Notes under the pieces: model-generated
What the model was told of the DNA's origin: nothing
The model's input: the letters and a program-made list of their open reading frames with translations, nothing else
The model's database searches: none
From: an uncultured Kangiellaceae bacterium
Lineage (GTDB): Bacteria; Pseudomonadota; Gammaproteobacteria; Enterobacterales; Kangiellaceae
Length of the DNA stretch: 64,000 nt
NCBI GenBank assembly: GCA_905479925.1
Contig: CAJQOL010000001.1
Span: 1-64,000 of the forward strand
Direction of reading: 5' to 3'
Translations under genes and position numbers: made by a program
Shown here: in pieces, positions 25,612 to 35,882 of the stretch
Layout of the letters: each line of letters begins with the position of its first letter
How positions within the stretch are numbered: the stretch's first letter is position 1

Positions 25612-28137
25612 GTGAAAATAGAAATTAAAAAAGATAAGAAAGTGAAGGTTCCCAAACTCGAGTCGAAGACGTTACTGTCTTACTCTTTGCCTTATTTGCT
25701 TTTGTGTGTACTGACGATTATTTTCGTAGCAATTGTTCAATATTATTTAGTGGTTATAAAGCCGGCATCTGAGCGAAACTCTACCTTTGTTAACGTAACG
25801 ATGACTTCCTATATGGAGTTGGTTTTAAGTCGTTTAGATTCGATTGGAGAATCAACCAGAACCGTGTTAAGTGACCCGGCTCTTATTGATGAAATCAAGC
25901 AGGCATCACCGGCACAACTCGCGGTTATTGAAAACCGTTTGAAAGGGCGTTTAACCTTGGTAAACGGTGTACGAATTTTAGATGCCTCAACTCACGAAAT
26001 TGACTCCAACTCTAATCCAAGTATTACTAATGTGACTCTACAGTTAATGCGTAGCTTAGAAAATAATAACCGGGTTATGCATGAGGCGATTAATGCTGGC
26101 GCTAAGGATGAACACGTTGCGGTTTTATTACGGATTGGAAGTACCGACAAAGTGGCACTTATTGGTGTCAGCTTTGATATTTTTGAAAAAGCATTACCTA
26201 AAGAACGGTTGGTTCCAGGTTATTATGAGTTTTTACAGAGCTTTGCTAATCAAAATCGTAAAATATCTGGCATCGGCGATGCTGTGCACCGTGTTGGTGA
26301 ACCACTAGGAACCGCTCGTCTTACCTCAACCCAATGGCGTGTTGCTTTCTGGCCCGCGGATAAGGCTAAGTTTTCTTCTGAGCTAGAATTAATGCTGTTT
26401 TTTGGCGGTTTAGCATTGGTGCTTTCGTTAGTCGCGATTGGTGGTTTTTTTGGTCTGAAAAGTTTACAAACCAAAGTACGAAGCGATGCATCGGGCTTTT
26501 TACGCTGGTTAATCGATAGCTCAAATTCTAATAGACCAATTGCAATACAAGATTACCAACTGCAAATTTTTACAGATATGTCGCAAACTCTTTCCCGCGA
26601 AGACTTTTCTGTACCTTCGAGCAAATCTTCTGAAGCTAGTAGCTCGGATAACGAAGAAAAACTCAGTTTAGAAAGTGATGGCACGCCTAGCTCTTTGATA
26701 GCAGCCCTTGAAGACAAGTCCTCAGCGCTAGAAGTCATTTCTCCTAAAAAGGAACAACAATCTCAAACTTTATCGGCCTCAATATTCCGAGCCTATGATA
26801 TTCGCGGAATTGTTGGCGAAACCCTAGATGCCGATATTGTGAAGGAGATCGGTCGTGCAATTGGTAGTGAAGCATTTGAACGAGGCGAACAACGCATTGT
26901 TGTAGCTCGAGACGGTCGTCTATCGGGTCCATCCTTAATTGAAGCGCTAAAAAGCGGCTTGGAAGAGAGCGGACGTGACGTAATAGATATTGGTGAAGTG
27001 CCTACCCCTTTGCTTTATTTCGCAACACATTACCTGGACGCAAACAGTGGTGTCGTTTTAACCGGAAGTCACAACCCTAGGGATTATAACGGCCTAAAAA
27101 TAGTGATTGGCGGACATACGCTATCCGGTGATGAAATCATGGCGCTTAAAAAACGAATTGATACTGGCAATATGGTGAAGGGGCAAGGAAGTCAGGAAAC
27201 GACCTCAGTAATGCAAGACTATATCAGTCAAGTAACCAGTGATGTTGCGCTTACTCAACCATTAAAGGTAGCCGTCGATTGTGGTAACGGAGTGGCAGGA
27301 AAAGTGGCACCTCAATTATTGCAAGCGTTAGGTTGTGAAGTGATCGGACTCTATTGCAAAGTCGATGGTAATTTCCCTAATCATCATCCTGATCCAAGTA
27401 AGCCCGAAAACCTGCGAGAGTTAATCGAGTTGGTAAAATCAGAAAAGGCGGATATCGGGTTGGCATTTGACGGCGACGGCGATAGGCTTGGAGTGATTGA
27501 TTCGGATGGCAATATTATTTGGCCGGATAGACAAATGATGCTTTATTCAATGGATGTTCTTTCTCGAAATCCGGGCGCTGACATTATCTACGATGTGAAA
27601 TGCAGTAAACATTTGGCTAAGGTTATTTCCAATAATGGCGGTCACCCGATCATGTGGAAAACAGGACATTCGCTGATTAAGGCAAAAATGCGCGAAACAG
27701 GGGCGTTATTGGCTGGTGAGTGCAGTGGTCATATATTCTTCAAGGAGCGTTGGTATGGCTTTGATGATGCCTTGTATACCGCAGCTCGTTTATTAGAGAT
27801 ACTTTCGGCAGATACTCGTAAATCGGCAGATGTTTTCGCCTCCTTACCAAACAGTATGGCAACCCCTGAAATCAACGTTGAAATCGGCGATGATAAAAAA
27901 CATCGGTTTGTTGAGCAGCTTGCCGATCGAGGTATTTTTGGTAACGGTAAACTGATTAATATTGACGGTGTTAGAGTTGAGTTCTCACATGGTTGGGGAT
28001 TAGTCAGAGCGTCAAACACAACCCCTAACTTAGTGATTAGGTTCGAAGGCGAAAGCCAAGAAAGTATTGACCAAATGAAGCAGCTGTTTAAACAACAGAT
28101 GTTAATGGTCGACAGTCGTTTAAATTTGGATTTTTAG
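25612..28137 (+). CDS. algC: Phosphomannomutase/phosphoglucomutase with membrane-anchored N-terminal domain
   Basis: An 841-residue AlgC-type enzyme. The first 290 residues hold two membrane spans (about 20-48 and 255-280) around an extracytoplasmic domain, then a Ser/Glu-rich linker. The catalytic alpha-D-phosphohexomutase part begins near IFRAYDIRGIVGETL. The phosphoserine is Ser486 in TGSHNPRDYNG, the metal loop is FDGDGDRLGV and the sugar-binding loop GECSGHIFF. It interconverts Man-6-P/Man-1-P and Glc-6-P/Glc-1-P for surface polysaccharides. The long, anchored form is known from Pseudomonas. The start is GTG at 25612, seven bases after GGAG; a TTG at 25597 is less likely. Confidence 0.93.
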   Translation: MKIEIKKDKKVKVPKLESKTLLSYSLPYLLLCVLTIIFVAIVQYYLVVIKPASERNSTFVNVTMTSYMELVLSRLDSIGESTRTVLSDPALIDEIKQASPAQLAVIENRLKGRLTLVNGVRILDASTHEIDSNSNPSITNVTLQLMRSLENNNRVMHEAINAGAKDEHVAVLLRIGSTDKVALIGVSFDIFEKALPKERLVPGYYEFLQSFANQNRKISGIGDAVHRVGEPLGTARLTSTQWRVAFWPADKAKFSSELELMLFFGGLALVLSLVAIGGFFGLKSLQTKVRSDASGFLRWLIDSSNSNRPIAIQDYQLQIFTDMSQTLSREDFSVPSSKSSEASSSDNEEKLSLESDGTPSSLIAALEDKSSALEVISPKKEQQSQTLSASIFRAYDIRGIVGETLDADIVKEIGRAIGSEAFERGEQRIVVARDGRLSGPSLIEALKSGLEESGRDVIDIGEVPTPLLYFATHYLDANSGVVLTGSHNPRDYNGLKIVIGGHTLSGDEIMALKKRIDTGNMVKGQGSQETTSVMQDYISQVTSDVALTQPLKVAVDCGNGVAGKVAPQLLQALGCEVIGLYCKVDGNFPNHHPDPSKPENLRELIELVKSEKADIGLAFDGDGDRLGVIDSDGNIIWPDRQMMLYSMDVLSRNPGADIIYDVKCSKHLAKVISNNGGHPIMWKTGHSLIKAKMRETGALLAGECSGHIFFKERWYGFDDALYTAARLLEILSADTRKSADVFASLPNSMATPEINVEIGDDKKHRFVEQLADRGIFGNGKLINIDGVRVEFSHGWGLVRASNTTPNLVIRFEGESQESIDQMKQLFKQQMLMVDSRLNLDF

Positions 28138-28146
28138 GGGGCTGTG

Positions 28147-28731
28147 ATGAGTGATAAAAAAATAAATCGTAAGCAAGATATTCTGCAAAATTTGGCTTTG
28201 ATGCTAGAAGAGCAATTGTCAGACCGAATAACAACCGCAAGACTCGCTAAGCAAGTAGGTGTTTCAGAGGCTGCATTGTATAGACACTTTCCAAGCAAGG
28301 CTCGTATGTATGAGTCATTGCTGGACTTCTCAGAAGAGTCACTATTTAGCCGAATTAATCAGATTGCCGGCGAGCAACAGGATTTAGCGACTAAATTTAA
28401 TAAAATTAGTTTATTAGTCCTAGGATTCTGTCAAAAAAATCCCGGTATTAGCCGTTTGCTAACCGGCGAAGTTCTATTAGGAGAAACCCAAAGACTAAAA
28501 GATCGCATTTCGCAGATTTTTGATCGTATTGAATTGGTGCTTAAGCAAGTTCATAGAGATGATGCTATTCGTAATAATGACTCAAGCCTAGACTCGGCTG
28601 CAGTCGCCAAATTAGTGACATCGGTTTTAGAAGGCAGAATACAGCAGTTTGTAAGATCTCGCTTTAAGATTGAACCTACAGCGTTGTGGGACGCACAGTG
28701 GCGGCTATTAAGAAGTGGTATATCGATCTAG
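28147..28731 (+). CDS. slmA: Nucleoid occlusion factor, TetR-like
   Basis: About 194 residues. The N-terminal TetR-type HTH (ITTARLAKQVGVSEAALYRH) is a near-perfect match to SlmA, followed by FPSKARMYESLL. SlmA binds chromosomal sites and blocks FtsZ ring assembly over the nucleoid. Neighbours coaBC and pyrE are its E. coli neighbours too. ATG at 28147 follows AGGGGG; a GTG is immediately upstream. Confidence 0.95.
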   Translation: MSDKKINRKQDILQNLALMLEEQLSDRITTARLAKQVGVSEAALYRHFPSKARMYESLLDFSEESLFSRINQIAGEQQDLATKFNKISLLVLGFCQKNPGISRLLTGEVLLGETQRLKDRISQIFDRIELVLKQVHRDDAIRNNDSSLDSAAVAKLVTSVLEGRIQQFVRSRFKIEPTALWDAQWRLLRSGISI

Positions 28732-28738
28732 AGTAATA

Positions 28739-28761
28739 CTCTCGTTAGTTGTTAACGAGAG
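28739..28761. terminator. Inverted repeat after slmA
   Basis: CTCTCGTTA (28739-28747) pairs with TAACGAGAG (28753-28761). The T tract after it is poor, so termination strength is uncertain. It lies between convergent slmA and the DUF4124 gene. Confidence 0.5.
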
Positions 28762-28883
28762 CATTTAAGAATTAAGAAACTGCTAACTGGTTACTAAGAA
28801 ACGGCTAATGACTAAAAGAAAACCAGGTTAGTCCGCCAGTTTAGATAATCAGTACAGAGCTTAAACTAGCTTTCAAAAAGGCT

Positions 28884-29846
28884 TTATAGACGAGTTCTCA
28901 CGTAATCAAGGTAATTGCTTCTAATAAGCTTTAGTTTCTCTGTTCGGCAAAAAGCGACTCCGGCTTCTTCTTGAGAGCAGGATACTTCTAAAACAATCTG
29001 CATTTTATTTTCCGGTGCTGGAATTCTTGAAAAAGATAATGCGATGTCTGTGGTAGTTTCTGGTCTGCTTGTTAATATTAATGAGTTGGTAATAATTTCG
29101 ATTTTGCCAGTAGAATGATCTCTTGCGTATATCTGTGCTAGTTGCCAAGCACGGTTACAAGCGGCATTATCAGGACACTCATAGATAACTGGCTCTGTTC
29201 CCTGTTTTTCTCGCGCATTCTTTTTAAGAGCCATTCTGACGCCTTCGAGCTCTTTGTAGCGAATAATGTCTCTTTCGAAGCTTTTCTCAACGCGAACTTT
29301 TTCTTTTTCAAGAAACTCGGTGTTTACCTGGGTGTTTTTAATTTGGTCCAGTGAGGCCTGAATGTCTGCAAGTAGACTTTTTGCAACCGTTTGCCCTAGG
29401 CGTTCGTAGGTTGCTGCCTGGGTTTGTTGGTCTTCTAACTGTAACTTGAGCAAATCTTCTTTACTATGCTGAATCCTGATTCTTTGTTCAAGGGCAAGCA
29501 GTTGAGAGTCTCGGTTTCGGATGATGTCACCGATGGAGCTAAATTGGCGCAATAGATCAGCGTCGTGGCGCAATTGTTGCTGAAACTCTATCTCTTTGTT
29601 TCTTTCTTCTATTCTTCTTAATCGATCAGCCTCAACTTCAGCGAGGGTTTTGGTAGGTTCAACATGCTTTATAAGTTTGCCAAGTTCGCTTATTACATCG
29701 TAACCAGCTTCTTCCATTTCCTTGGTGATCTTATCTTTGATTTCGACTGCGCCCTCGCTATTTTTATAGCGATAATAGTTCTTAGCGGATATCTCGCCAA
29801 TCATCAAAGTTAATAGAATAAGTAAAATACTGCTCTTTTTAATCAT
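28884..29846 (-). CDS. Periplasmic DUF4124-like coiled-coil protein
   Basis: About 320 residues. A signal peptide (MIKKSSILLILLTLMIGEISA, in part) is followed by a DUF4124-like YYRYKNSEGAVEIKDKIT and a long coiled coil (about 65-200, Glu/Arg/Gln-rich). A C-terminal domain carries four Cys in two pairs (YECPDNAACNRAW; EVSCSQEEAGVAFCR). Function unknown, probably an envelope protein. The start at 29846 is set by the signal peptide. It begins 22 bp after pyrE on the same strand, so it is likely cotranscribed. Confidence 0.72.
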   Translation of the reverse strand: MIKKSSILLILLTLMIGEISAKNYYRYKNSEGAVEIKDKITKEMEEAGYDVISELGKLIKHVEPTKTLAEVEADRLRRIEERNKEIEFQQQLRHDADLLRQFSSIGDIIRNRDSQLLALEQRIRIQHSKEDLLKLQLEDQQTQAATYERLGQTVAKSLLADIQASLDQIKNTQVNTEFLEKEKVRVEKSFERDIIRYKELEGVRMALKKNAREKQGTEPVIYECPDNAACNRAWQLAQIYARDHSTGKIEIITNSLILTSRPETTTDIALSFSRIPAPENKMQIVLEVSCSQEEAGVAFCRTEKLKLIRSNYLDYVRTRL

Positions 29847-29868
29847 GTTAAATATTTTCGTGTCTCGA

Positions 29869-30516
29869 TTATGTTGACACACCGTACTGCTCACGATATT
29901 CGGAAATAGCGTTTAGGTAGGCGTTCAAATCCGGTTGTTTTGCAATATAACTATGCAAGTCATCTAGATTAATAATAGCATAAACCGGCATATTGTATTC
30001 TTTTACGATTTCCTGAATCGCGGAAAGTTCACTTTTTCCTCGCTCTTGTCTGTCAAGAGCGATTAAAACTCCCGCCGGATTAGCACCAGCCGCTTGAATC
30101 ATGTCAATTGACTCTCTGATTGCTGTTCCCGCGGTAATGACGTCATCAACGATTAATACATCACCTTTTAGTGGTGCTCCGACTAAGTTTCCACCTTCGC
30201 CATGATTCTTGGCTTCCTTGCGGTTATAACAGAAGCTAACATTGCTGTTATGGTTCTTAGCAAGCGCTACCGCGGTTACACATCCCAGCGGAATACCTTT
30301 GTAGGCAGGGCCAAACAACATATCAAACTTAGCACCAGAATCGACTAGTGTTTGTGCGTAGCAATCACCAAGTATAGCGAGGTCTTCGCCTTGATTGAAA
30401 AAGCCAGCATTAAAAAAATAGGGGCTTGTTCGACCAGATTTTAAGGTGAACTCGCCAAATTTTAACGCTTCACGGCGAATAGCTAATTCAATAAAACTTT
30501 TCTTGGTATCAGACAT
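29869..30516 (-). CDS. pyrE: Orotate phosphoribosyltransferase
   Basis: Transfers phosphoribosyl from PRPP to orotate in pyrimidine synthesis. The PRPP loop is [17 protein letters not shown] and the flexible loop [16 protein letters not shown]. At 215 residues it aligns with E. coli PyrE start to end if ATG 30516 is used; an in-frame ATG at 30528 is also open and neither has a clear Shine-Dalgarno. pyrC is also in the window (54272). Confidence 0.97.
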   Translation of the reverse strand: MSDTKKSFIELAIRREALKFGEFTLKSGRTSPYFFNAGFFNQGEDLAILGDCYAQTLVDSGAKFDMLFGPAYKGIPLGCVTAVALAKNHNSNVSFCYNRKEAKNHGEGGNLVGAPLKGDVLIVDDVITAGTAIRESIDMIQAAGANPAGVLIALDRQERGKSELSAIQEIVKEYNMPVYAIINLDDLHSYIAKQPDLNAYLNAISEYREQYGVST

Positions 30517-30834
30517 GGTACGGTTCATTAGATTAATAAGCGATTAGTAGAGCAGTTTAACTGGAAAATCAAAGAGTATAAATAGCAAGTTTCGCTATTG
30601 TGATTTATAGCTAGCAAAAAGTGGTTTTGACATGTTTTTGTGCCGATCTAGAAGTCGCTTTAATGTTATTTTCTGATTGATTTATCCCTATGAATGAAGT
30701 TTTCGCAAATATTTCGGTTTACTAATTAGGTTTTAGAGGGGAAGAGTTTTCTTAGACTAAATTAGTTTCGGTTTAAGTTTTTGGGTAAAAAGGTCATAAT
30801 TGATTTAGTACACGAATTGACCTTTGGCCCTCTC
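30517..30834. other. Divergent pyrE / Lrp-type regulator region
   Basis: 318 bp, AT-rich. It must contain promoters for both genes. I see no terminator, leader attenuator or convincing repeat; the GC-rich attenuator that precedes pyrE in enterics is not here. Confidence 0.4.
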
Positions 30835-31320
30835 ATGAAAAACTTAGATAACGTTGATATTGATATTGTTTCTGCTCTGTATAATGATGCGGATATTACC
30901 AATAAGGACTTGGCTGAAAAAGTCGGTATAGCACCCTCTACCTGCCAAGAGCGGGTCAAAAGGCTTAAGAGGCAGGGCGTTATCAGCGGTTTTCAATGCG
31001 AGTTGAACCTATCGGAGTTTGCGGGACACATCGAAGCGATGGCCGCTGTAAAGATGGTAAAACATACTGAAGTACTGGCTGATAATCTTCGTGATGAATT
31101 GTTAAGGTTGCCGGAAGTTATTCAAGTATTTCATATGGGAGGGCAAAATGACTTTAATGTCCATCTAGCGGTTTACAATACCTCTCACCTAAGACAGTTA
31201 ATTTTTAGGGAATTTACTTCACGAGAAGAAATTCAGAATGTTGAAACTTCTTTGATTTTCGAACACCGCCGCAGCCGCGTATTGCCTCAAGCCAATCGTT
31301 CTTACCTAAAAACAGATTAA
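30835..31320 (+). CDS. Lrp/AsnC family transcriptional regulator
   Basis: A 161-residue regulator with an N-terminal HTH (ITNKDLAEKVGIAPSTCQERVKRL, in part) and a C-terminal RAM domain. It probably senses an amino acid and binds DNA as a dimer or octamer. The target cannot be told. It is not Lrp itself by sequence. The open frame extends to a TTG at 30781, but ATG at 30835 gives the normal family length. Confidence 0.88.
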   Translation: MKNLDNVDIDIVSALYNDADITNKDLAEKVGIAPSTCQERVKRLKRQGVISGFQCELNLSEFAGHIEAMAAVKMVKHTEVLADNLRDELLRLPEVIQVFHMGGQNDFNVHLAVYNTSHLRQLIFREFTSREEIQNVETSLIFEHRRSRVLPQANRSYLKTD

Positions 31321-31430
31321 CTAGCTCCAACCAAAGGGGCTCAATCTTTCAATACCTCTGCGGTTTGAAGTGTGGCAGCCTCAATAGATCTTGTTAGTTA
31401 AAATAAGTGCGGATAGCAACCGGTGGCTGG

Positions 31431-32201
31431 CTATAGTTGATACCAAAGCTGACCGATGTATTCGTGCAGAGCTTCTTGGGTTTCGCTTAATGCCCGAGCA
31501 CTGGGAAGGTAACTGCTCCATTTATTGCGGTGTTTATCAAATACCGTTGGTGCAGGAATGACAATTAGTCCTTGTTCTTCGAAGACTTGCTTAGCTCGTG
31601 CGAGATGATTGGCGTGGGTCACTAGCAATATTTGTTGAATATTATTTTGTTTCAAAAGCTCACTCGAATAAACAGCATTCTCTTCGGTATTTTTGCTGTT
31701 GAATTCTATCCATTTAGGCGAGATGCCATAAGCAGAGGTCATCGCTTGATTAATTAAGACACTCTCAGCGGTCGCCTCTCCGTAAACACTGCCGCCAGAA
31801 GCCAATATAGGCAAGCCCGTTTTTCGGTGTAACCAGGCTGCGAAATGGATTCGTTGTAATGTTTTTGAGCTTACTGTATCAATATCTCCATATTCGGGAG
31901 ATCGTTCCATTCTCCCGCCGGCAAGTACCACAATCGCCATATCTTGAGGTTGTTGCTGACTAATACGCTTGATTTCTGTTGCAGGCAGCGCCGGGTGAGC
32001 ATAGAGCCCTTCTTGTAAACTACTGGATACTATGGGAAGTGATAATAAAAACAACGAGGTAAAAGACAGTAAAAATAAGCTAATTGCGAGTTTCCGCGAT
32101 TTCGATAATAACCCAAAAGCAATAGCAAATAACAACAGGTTGTGACCTGGTGGCAGGATTAATAATTCCAGCAGTTTAGAAAAAATTGCGGTTGGTTCCA
32201 T
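31431..32201 (-). CDS. YdcF/ElyC-family (DUF218) membrane protein
   Basis: 256 residues. Two N-terminal membrane segments (about 8-30 and 36-58) precede a DUF218 domain with VVLAGGRMERSPEYG, ASGGSVYGEATAES and LLVTHANHLARAK. This arrangement matches ElyC, which affects peptidoglycan precursor lipid handling in E. coli, but the assignment to that exact orthologue is tentative. Confidence 0.82.
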   Translation of the reverse strand: MEPTAIFSKLLELLILPPGHNLLLFAIAFGLLSKSRKLAISLFLLSFTSLFLLSLPIVSSSLQEGLYAHPALPATEIKRISQQQPQDMAIVVLAGGRMERSPEYGDIDTVSSKTLQRIHFAAWLHRKTGLPILASGGSVYGEATAESVLINQAMTSAYGISPKWIEFNSKNTEENAVYSSELLKQNNIQQILLVTHANHLARAKQVFEEQGLIVIPAPTVFDKHRNKWSSYLPSARALSETQEALHEYIGQLWYQL

Positions 32202-32326
32202 TGCTGATGAGTTCTCGTCGACGGCTTTTGAATATCGCGTGCTTTGCTGTTTGTTAGAAGTATACCCTAAATTTAATAGGCGTTTTAACCCAATAAAACA
32301 AAGCTAACTTTAGTGCCTTTCAAAAC

Positions 32327-32364
32327 GCAAACAGCCTACTCGATTGAATAGGCTGTTTGCGGAA
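32327..32364 (-). terminator. Strong hairpin after the CZB chemoreceptor gene
   Basis: A perfect 12-bp stem: GCAAACAGCCTA (32327-32338) and TAGGCTGTTTGC (32349-32360), loop of 10. On the minus strand it is followed by GTTTTG. It lies about 40 bp after the chemoreceptor stop codon. Confidence 0.75.
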
Positions 32365-32402
32365 TCTTGCGGTGAGTAATTGCGGTGAGAAATTACGGCT
32401 AT

Positions 32403-33485
32403 TTATATATTTTCCAACGAGGACAAATGCCTGAAGACTTCGGCGCTGGCATCTTCCATTTTTTTGACTGACTCTCGAGCTGCAAAGGCATCATCAGCTT
32501 TGGCGGCTAACATCGCTTCTACTCCTGCCGCATGAACTCTTTTATGGGGTTCTTCAATAGCCGTATAAGAGTGATGGCCAGCATATTGTTTCCCGTCGCC
32601 TTGGTAATACCACTTTCCTAAGCGGCAATCAGTATGACGGCTGAAGTCGTCAATTGACTTACTGGAATTTTCAAAAAGGACTGAATATACCTCGCTTTTC
32701 CAAACAATATGATCGAGCTTTACGGTTTGTATAAAGGCACTTAGAGCGGATTGGTTAATGACGTCACGCATTTCCTTAGAGGAATCCAGGATTTGTTTAT
32801 AGGAATCACCTAATGTCTGGTTCTGCTCGGAAATTGTCTCCGTGTATTCGCAAAGCTGGTTGATTTGAGTTGCAGCGGTTTCTGAATCGCTATCGATAGT
32901 ATCTATCAAACTGCCGATTTCACTAGTCGCGTTACCGGTGTTTTGTGCCAACGAACGAACCTCGTCAGCTACTACCGCGAATCCACGACCCTGATCACCG
33001 GCACGAGCTGCTTCAATAGCCGCATTTAGCGCTAGCAAGTTGGTTTGGTCTGAAATATTGGTGATGACACTTACAAAGTTTGCGATGCTGTCCGAAACTT
33101 CACGCAATGAGCCCATTTTTTCGCTACTTTGGCTGGCTCTAGAGCCAATATCGCCAACCGTTGAAGATATACTACCGAGAACTTCCGTCGATAAATTAAA
33201 CACTTCATTTAAGTTGCTCATCGCTTTGTCTTTTTCAATAATACGACTGGCTAAATTACCTACCGACTCTCTAATATCAGCAACACTATGCATAGAATCA
33301 AGCATTAGCAGCATCATTTGTTTTATTTCTGCATAACTAGCGTCTTTTTCCGTTAATTGTATATTGAGCTGGTTAGTTTCATTTTGTGCCGCTTCGAGTG
33401 CCTGCTTAGAGTCCGATAGCTCACGTGATAGCTGCTGATTTTTTGCTTCTAATTCTTCAACGAGTTGTTTGTTACCGAAAAACAT
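32403..33485 (-). CDS. Soluble methyl-accepting chemotaxis protein with CZB zinc-binding domain
   Basis: 360 residues with no membrane segment. The order is an N-terminal coiled coil (1-60), the MCP signalling domain with the conserved tip [20 protein letters not shown] (centre about 160), and a C-terminal chemoreceptor zinc-binding domain (about 255-345). The CZB ligand pattern is visible: HIVWK, then CRLGKWY, HHSY and PHKRVH. Family members sense zinc-linked oxidants such as HOCl, or regulate diguanylate cyclases. Start ATG 33485 is chosen over 33515 because of AGGA six bases ahead. No che genes are nearby. Confidence 0.92.
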   Translation of the reverse strand: MFFGNKQLVEELEAKNQQLSRELSDSKQALEAAQNETNQLNIQLTEKDASYAEIKQMMLLMLDSMHSVADIRESVGNLASRIIEKDKAMSNLNEVFNLSTEVLGSISSTVGDIGSRASQSSEKMGSLREVSDSIANFVSVITNISDQTNLLALNAAIEAARAGDQGRGFAVVADEVRSLAQNTGNATSEIGSLIDTIDSDSETAATQINQLCEYTETISEQNQTLGDSYKQILDSSKEMRDVINQSALSAFIQTVKLDHIVWKSEVYSVLFENSSKSIDDFSRHTDCRLGKWYYQGDGKQYAGHHSYTAIEEPHKRVHAAGVEAMLAAKADDAFAARESVKKMEDASAEVFRHLSSLENI

Positions 33486-33756
33486 TGTCCTAATCACCTT
33501 TCTTTTGTGGCTCAAGCCATTAAAGTCGTCATTTTATTCATGCTGCAGAATTTTGGGAGACAAAATTTCTAATACGTAGCGCAATAGAACGACACATATT
33601 TATGCGTTATTAATAAATGTAGCAGAGGAATTATTATTTAGGGAAATAATTGGTCGATATTTATCGGCAAATAACCGCAGCAGGGTGTAAAGAAGTGGTC
33701 GAGCCGGTTTAACACTCGACTAGCGTTATCATTTGACTGGTTTTGGGGTGAATTAC

Positions 33757-34389
33757 TTATTTTAAGCGACGAACCTTTGCCCGAGCATTTAAGCCTTCTA
33801 CTTTTGCGTCAAATGAGCCTAAAGAACCCCTGGATATGGTGATTTTGGGGTTTGTTACTTTTAAGTATCCCGATTTCTGTCTTACAACTAGCCATACTTG
33901 ACCATTTTCCAACTTTAACTTTTGCCCTTTCTTCCAACCTGAAAATTTGCCAATAAGGTTTGAAGTTATAGATTCTACGCCAACTTTTTCCGATTGGCCG
34001 AAAGCATCTAATGGTGAAATACTGTCGGCTTTGGTGTTATTTTGTTTGCTAACTACTGTTGGGGCGGAGCTTGGTTCAACTGCAGGCACCTTAGCTATTG
34101 GCGTTTGGGCTAGCTTTACTGGTGTAGCTGCTTCAATTTTGGTCGAGCTCGGGGATTGTTCTTTTTCAGCAGCTTCAATGCTAGCAGTGGCTGTTTTAGT
34201 GGCAGAGACAGTGTTTAGATCAGCGCGAGGCTCCGCTAAGGCAATTTGATCGAAACAAGCTAGTCGCTTGGTATTATCGGCTACCTGCTGGCAGGCACTA
34301 ACATCACTTTTCAGGTCAGCCCAAATGCTTGGCGCTATTAGCAGTGTGGTTAGTGCAATGAATGAAGCGGTTAGTTTTCTGTTCTGCAT
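33757..34389 (-). CDS. Exported protein of unknown function
   Basis: 210 residues. A signal peptide (cleavage near SIWA-DL) is followed by a short Cys-containing segment ACQQVADNTKRLACFDQIA seen at the N-terminus of many periplasmic proteins. Then comes an Ala/Thr/Pro-rich linker (about 55-125) and a small C-terminal domain with GWKKGQKLKLENGQVWLVV. I do not recognise a function. It is 19 bp downstream of tatC but its own signal peptide is Sec-type. Confidence 0.6.
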   Translation of the reverse strand: MQNRKLTASFIALTTLLIAPSIWADLKSDVSACQQVADNTKRLACFDQIALAEPRADLNTVSATKTATASIEAAEKEQSPSSTKIEAATPVKLAQTPIAKVPAVEPSSAPTVVSKQNNTKADSISPLDAFGQSEKVGVESITSNLIGKFSGWKKGQKLKLENGQVWLVVRQKSGYLKVTNPKITISRGSLGSFDAKVEGLNARAKVRRLK

Positions 34390-34408
34390 TGTCAGGCCTA
34401 TGTTTGTA

Positions 34409-35191
34409 TTAGTGCTCTTTATCTGATGTCGATGAAGCTTTATCGGTATCTGCTTGCTTATTACCCATGACCGCGAATATCAGTCCAAGTTCAAATAATA
34501 TCCACATCGGTACCGCCAGTAAAACTTGTGAAATAACGTCGGGTGGCGTCAATAACATGCCAATCACAAATACGCCGACAATAACGTAAGGACGTTTTTC
34601 CTTTAAGCTTTCAACGCTAGTTAAGCCAGACCAAACCAATAAAATAGTAGCGACCGGTATTTCAAAAGCGATCCCAAAGGCAAAAAACATTTTTAGAACG
34701 ATATCCAAGTAGCTGCTTATATCTGGTGAAATTTGAATGCCCGTTGGTCCAGCGTGAGTGAGAAAGGCCCAAGCAAGCGGAAACACCACAAAATAGGCAA
34801 ATGCAAGTCCGCAATAAAACAGCAGAACGCTTGAGAATAGCAATGGATAGGCAAATCGTTTTTCATGTCGGTAAAGACCAGGAGATACGAATCCCCATGC
34901 CTGGTGCAATATGTAGGGCATAGCTACAAAAACCGAAAGCACTGCGGTCATTTTAAACGGGGTAAGAAATGGTGAGATGATGTTGGTTGCTATCATATTA
35001 GAGCTATCGGGCAGTTGCTCTAATAACGGCGCCGAGAGCACCAAGTAAATATCATTAGCCCAGTAAAAAGTGGCCAAAAAAACCACTACCACCGACAAAA
35101 CCATACGCAGCAACCGGTCCCTCAGCTCAAGTAGGTGAGAGAGCAATGGCATATCTTTTTCGATATTCGATTGTTTTTTTGATTCCGTCAT
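34409..35191 (-). CDS. tatC: Twin-arginine translocase subunit TatC
   Basis: A 260-residue polytopic receptor subunit that binds twin-arginine signal peptides. The N-terminal PLLSHLLELRDRLLR, the periplasmic FLTPFKMTAV with FVAMPY, and six membrane segments are typical, with FGIAFEIPVATILL present. It ends an operon tatA-tatB-tatC; the gap from tatB is 9 bp. A likely client, the Tat-type TRAP binding protein, is at 45430. Confidence 0.96.
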   Translation of the reverse strand: MTESKKQSNIEKDMPLLSHLLELRDRLLRMVLSVVVVFLATFYWANDIYLVLSAPLLEQLPDSSNMIATNIISPFLTPFKMTAVLSVFVAMPYILHQAWGFVSPGLYRHEKRFAYPLLFSSVLLFYCGLAFAYFVVFPLAWAFLTHAGPTGIQISPDISSYLDIVLKMFFAFGIAFEIPVATILLVWSGLTSVESLKEKRPYVIVGVFVIGMLLTPPDVISQVLLAVPMWILFELGLIFAVMGNKQADTDKASSTSDKEH

Positions 35192-35200
35192 GGGATGGCT

Positions 35201-35557
35201 TTAGGTTTTATCGCTATTTGATTTTTCTAGTGATGTTGTTTTTGTTTCGGTTTTTTCTGTTGTGAGGGGATCACTTAAGCCTGAATGGATGGTATTAGCG
35301 GTATCCGTTAACTGCTCCTTCAAGTTTTCGATATCATTGGCACCCATTTCCGTTTCAAGTACTTTTTTTTGTTCTTCTAGTTGTTCTTGAAGCTCTTTAA
35401 CCTTCAATTCTCGGTCAATTTCATCCTTGATCGATTCGAAGCTTTGTTTAGCCTTGCCAACCCAAAGCCCTACCGTGCGCGCTGCTTTTGGCAGTCGTTC
35501 GGGCCCTAGTATTATTAAAGCAATTATACCAATTAGAAATATTTCACCAAAACTCAT
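35201..35557 (-). CDS. tatB: Sec-independent translocase subunit TatB
   Basis: 118 residues: one membrane helix (SFGEIFLIGIIALIILGPERLP) with the conserved Glu/Pro hinge, an amphipathic helix (AARTVGLWVGKAKQSF) and a charged C-terminal tail. It works with TatC in the receptor complex. It lies 12 bp after tatA. Confidence 0.95.
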   Translation of the reverse strand: MSFGEIFLIGIIALIILGPERLPKAARTVGLWVGKAKQSFESIKDEIDRELKVKELQEQLEEQKKVLETEMGANDIENLKEQLTDTANTIHSGLSDPLTTEKTETKTTSLEKSNSDKT

Positions 35558-35569
35558 TGAAAAGGCCCT

Positions 35570-35797
35570 TTATTTTTCTACCTTTTCTTCTTCTTTAACT
35601 ACTTCGCCTTCAATCACATCGGCGCTACTATCGTCCTGCTGTATTTCTTCTTTTTTGTTGTTACCATCGTTAACCGCTTTCTTGAAACCTTTTAGCGCGC
35701 CACCTAAGTCACTACCAATATTTTTTAAGCGTTTTGTGCCAAAAAGTAAAATAACGATTGCTAGTACAATCAGTAACTGCCAAATACTTGGTCCCAT
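35570..35797 (-). CDS. tatA: Sec-independent translocase subunit TatA
   Basis: 75 residues. The single span ([20 protein letters not shown]) ends in the FGxxxL hinge, followed by amphipathic [13 protein letters not shown] and an acidic tail. It forms the translocation pore. Confidence 0.95.
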   Translation of the reverse strand: MGPSIWQLLIVLAIVILLFGTKRLKNIGSDLGGALKGFKKAVNDGNNKKEEIQQDDSSADVIEGEVVKEEEKVEK

Positions 35798-35882
35798 AAT
35801 AATCTCTTCTCTAGTTGTTCGTTTAAAAAAATTCCGACAAAGCGGTCAAAAATTAGTTTAGTTGTTAACTTGTCCAAACGAG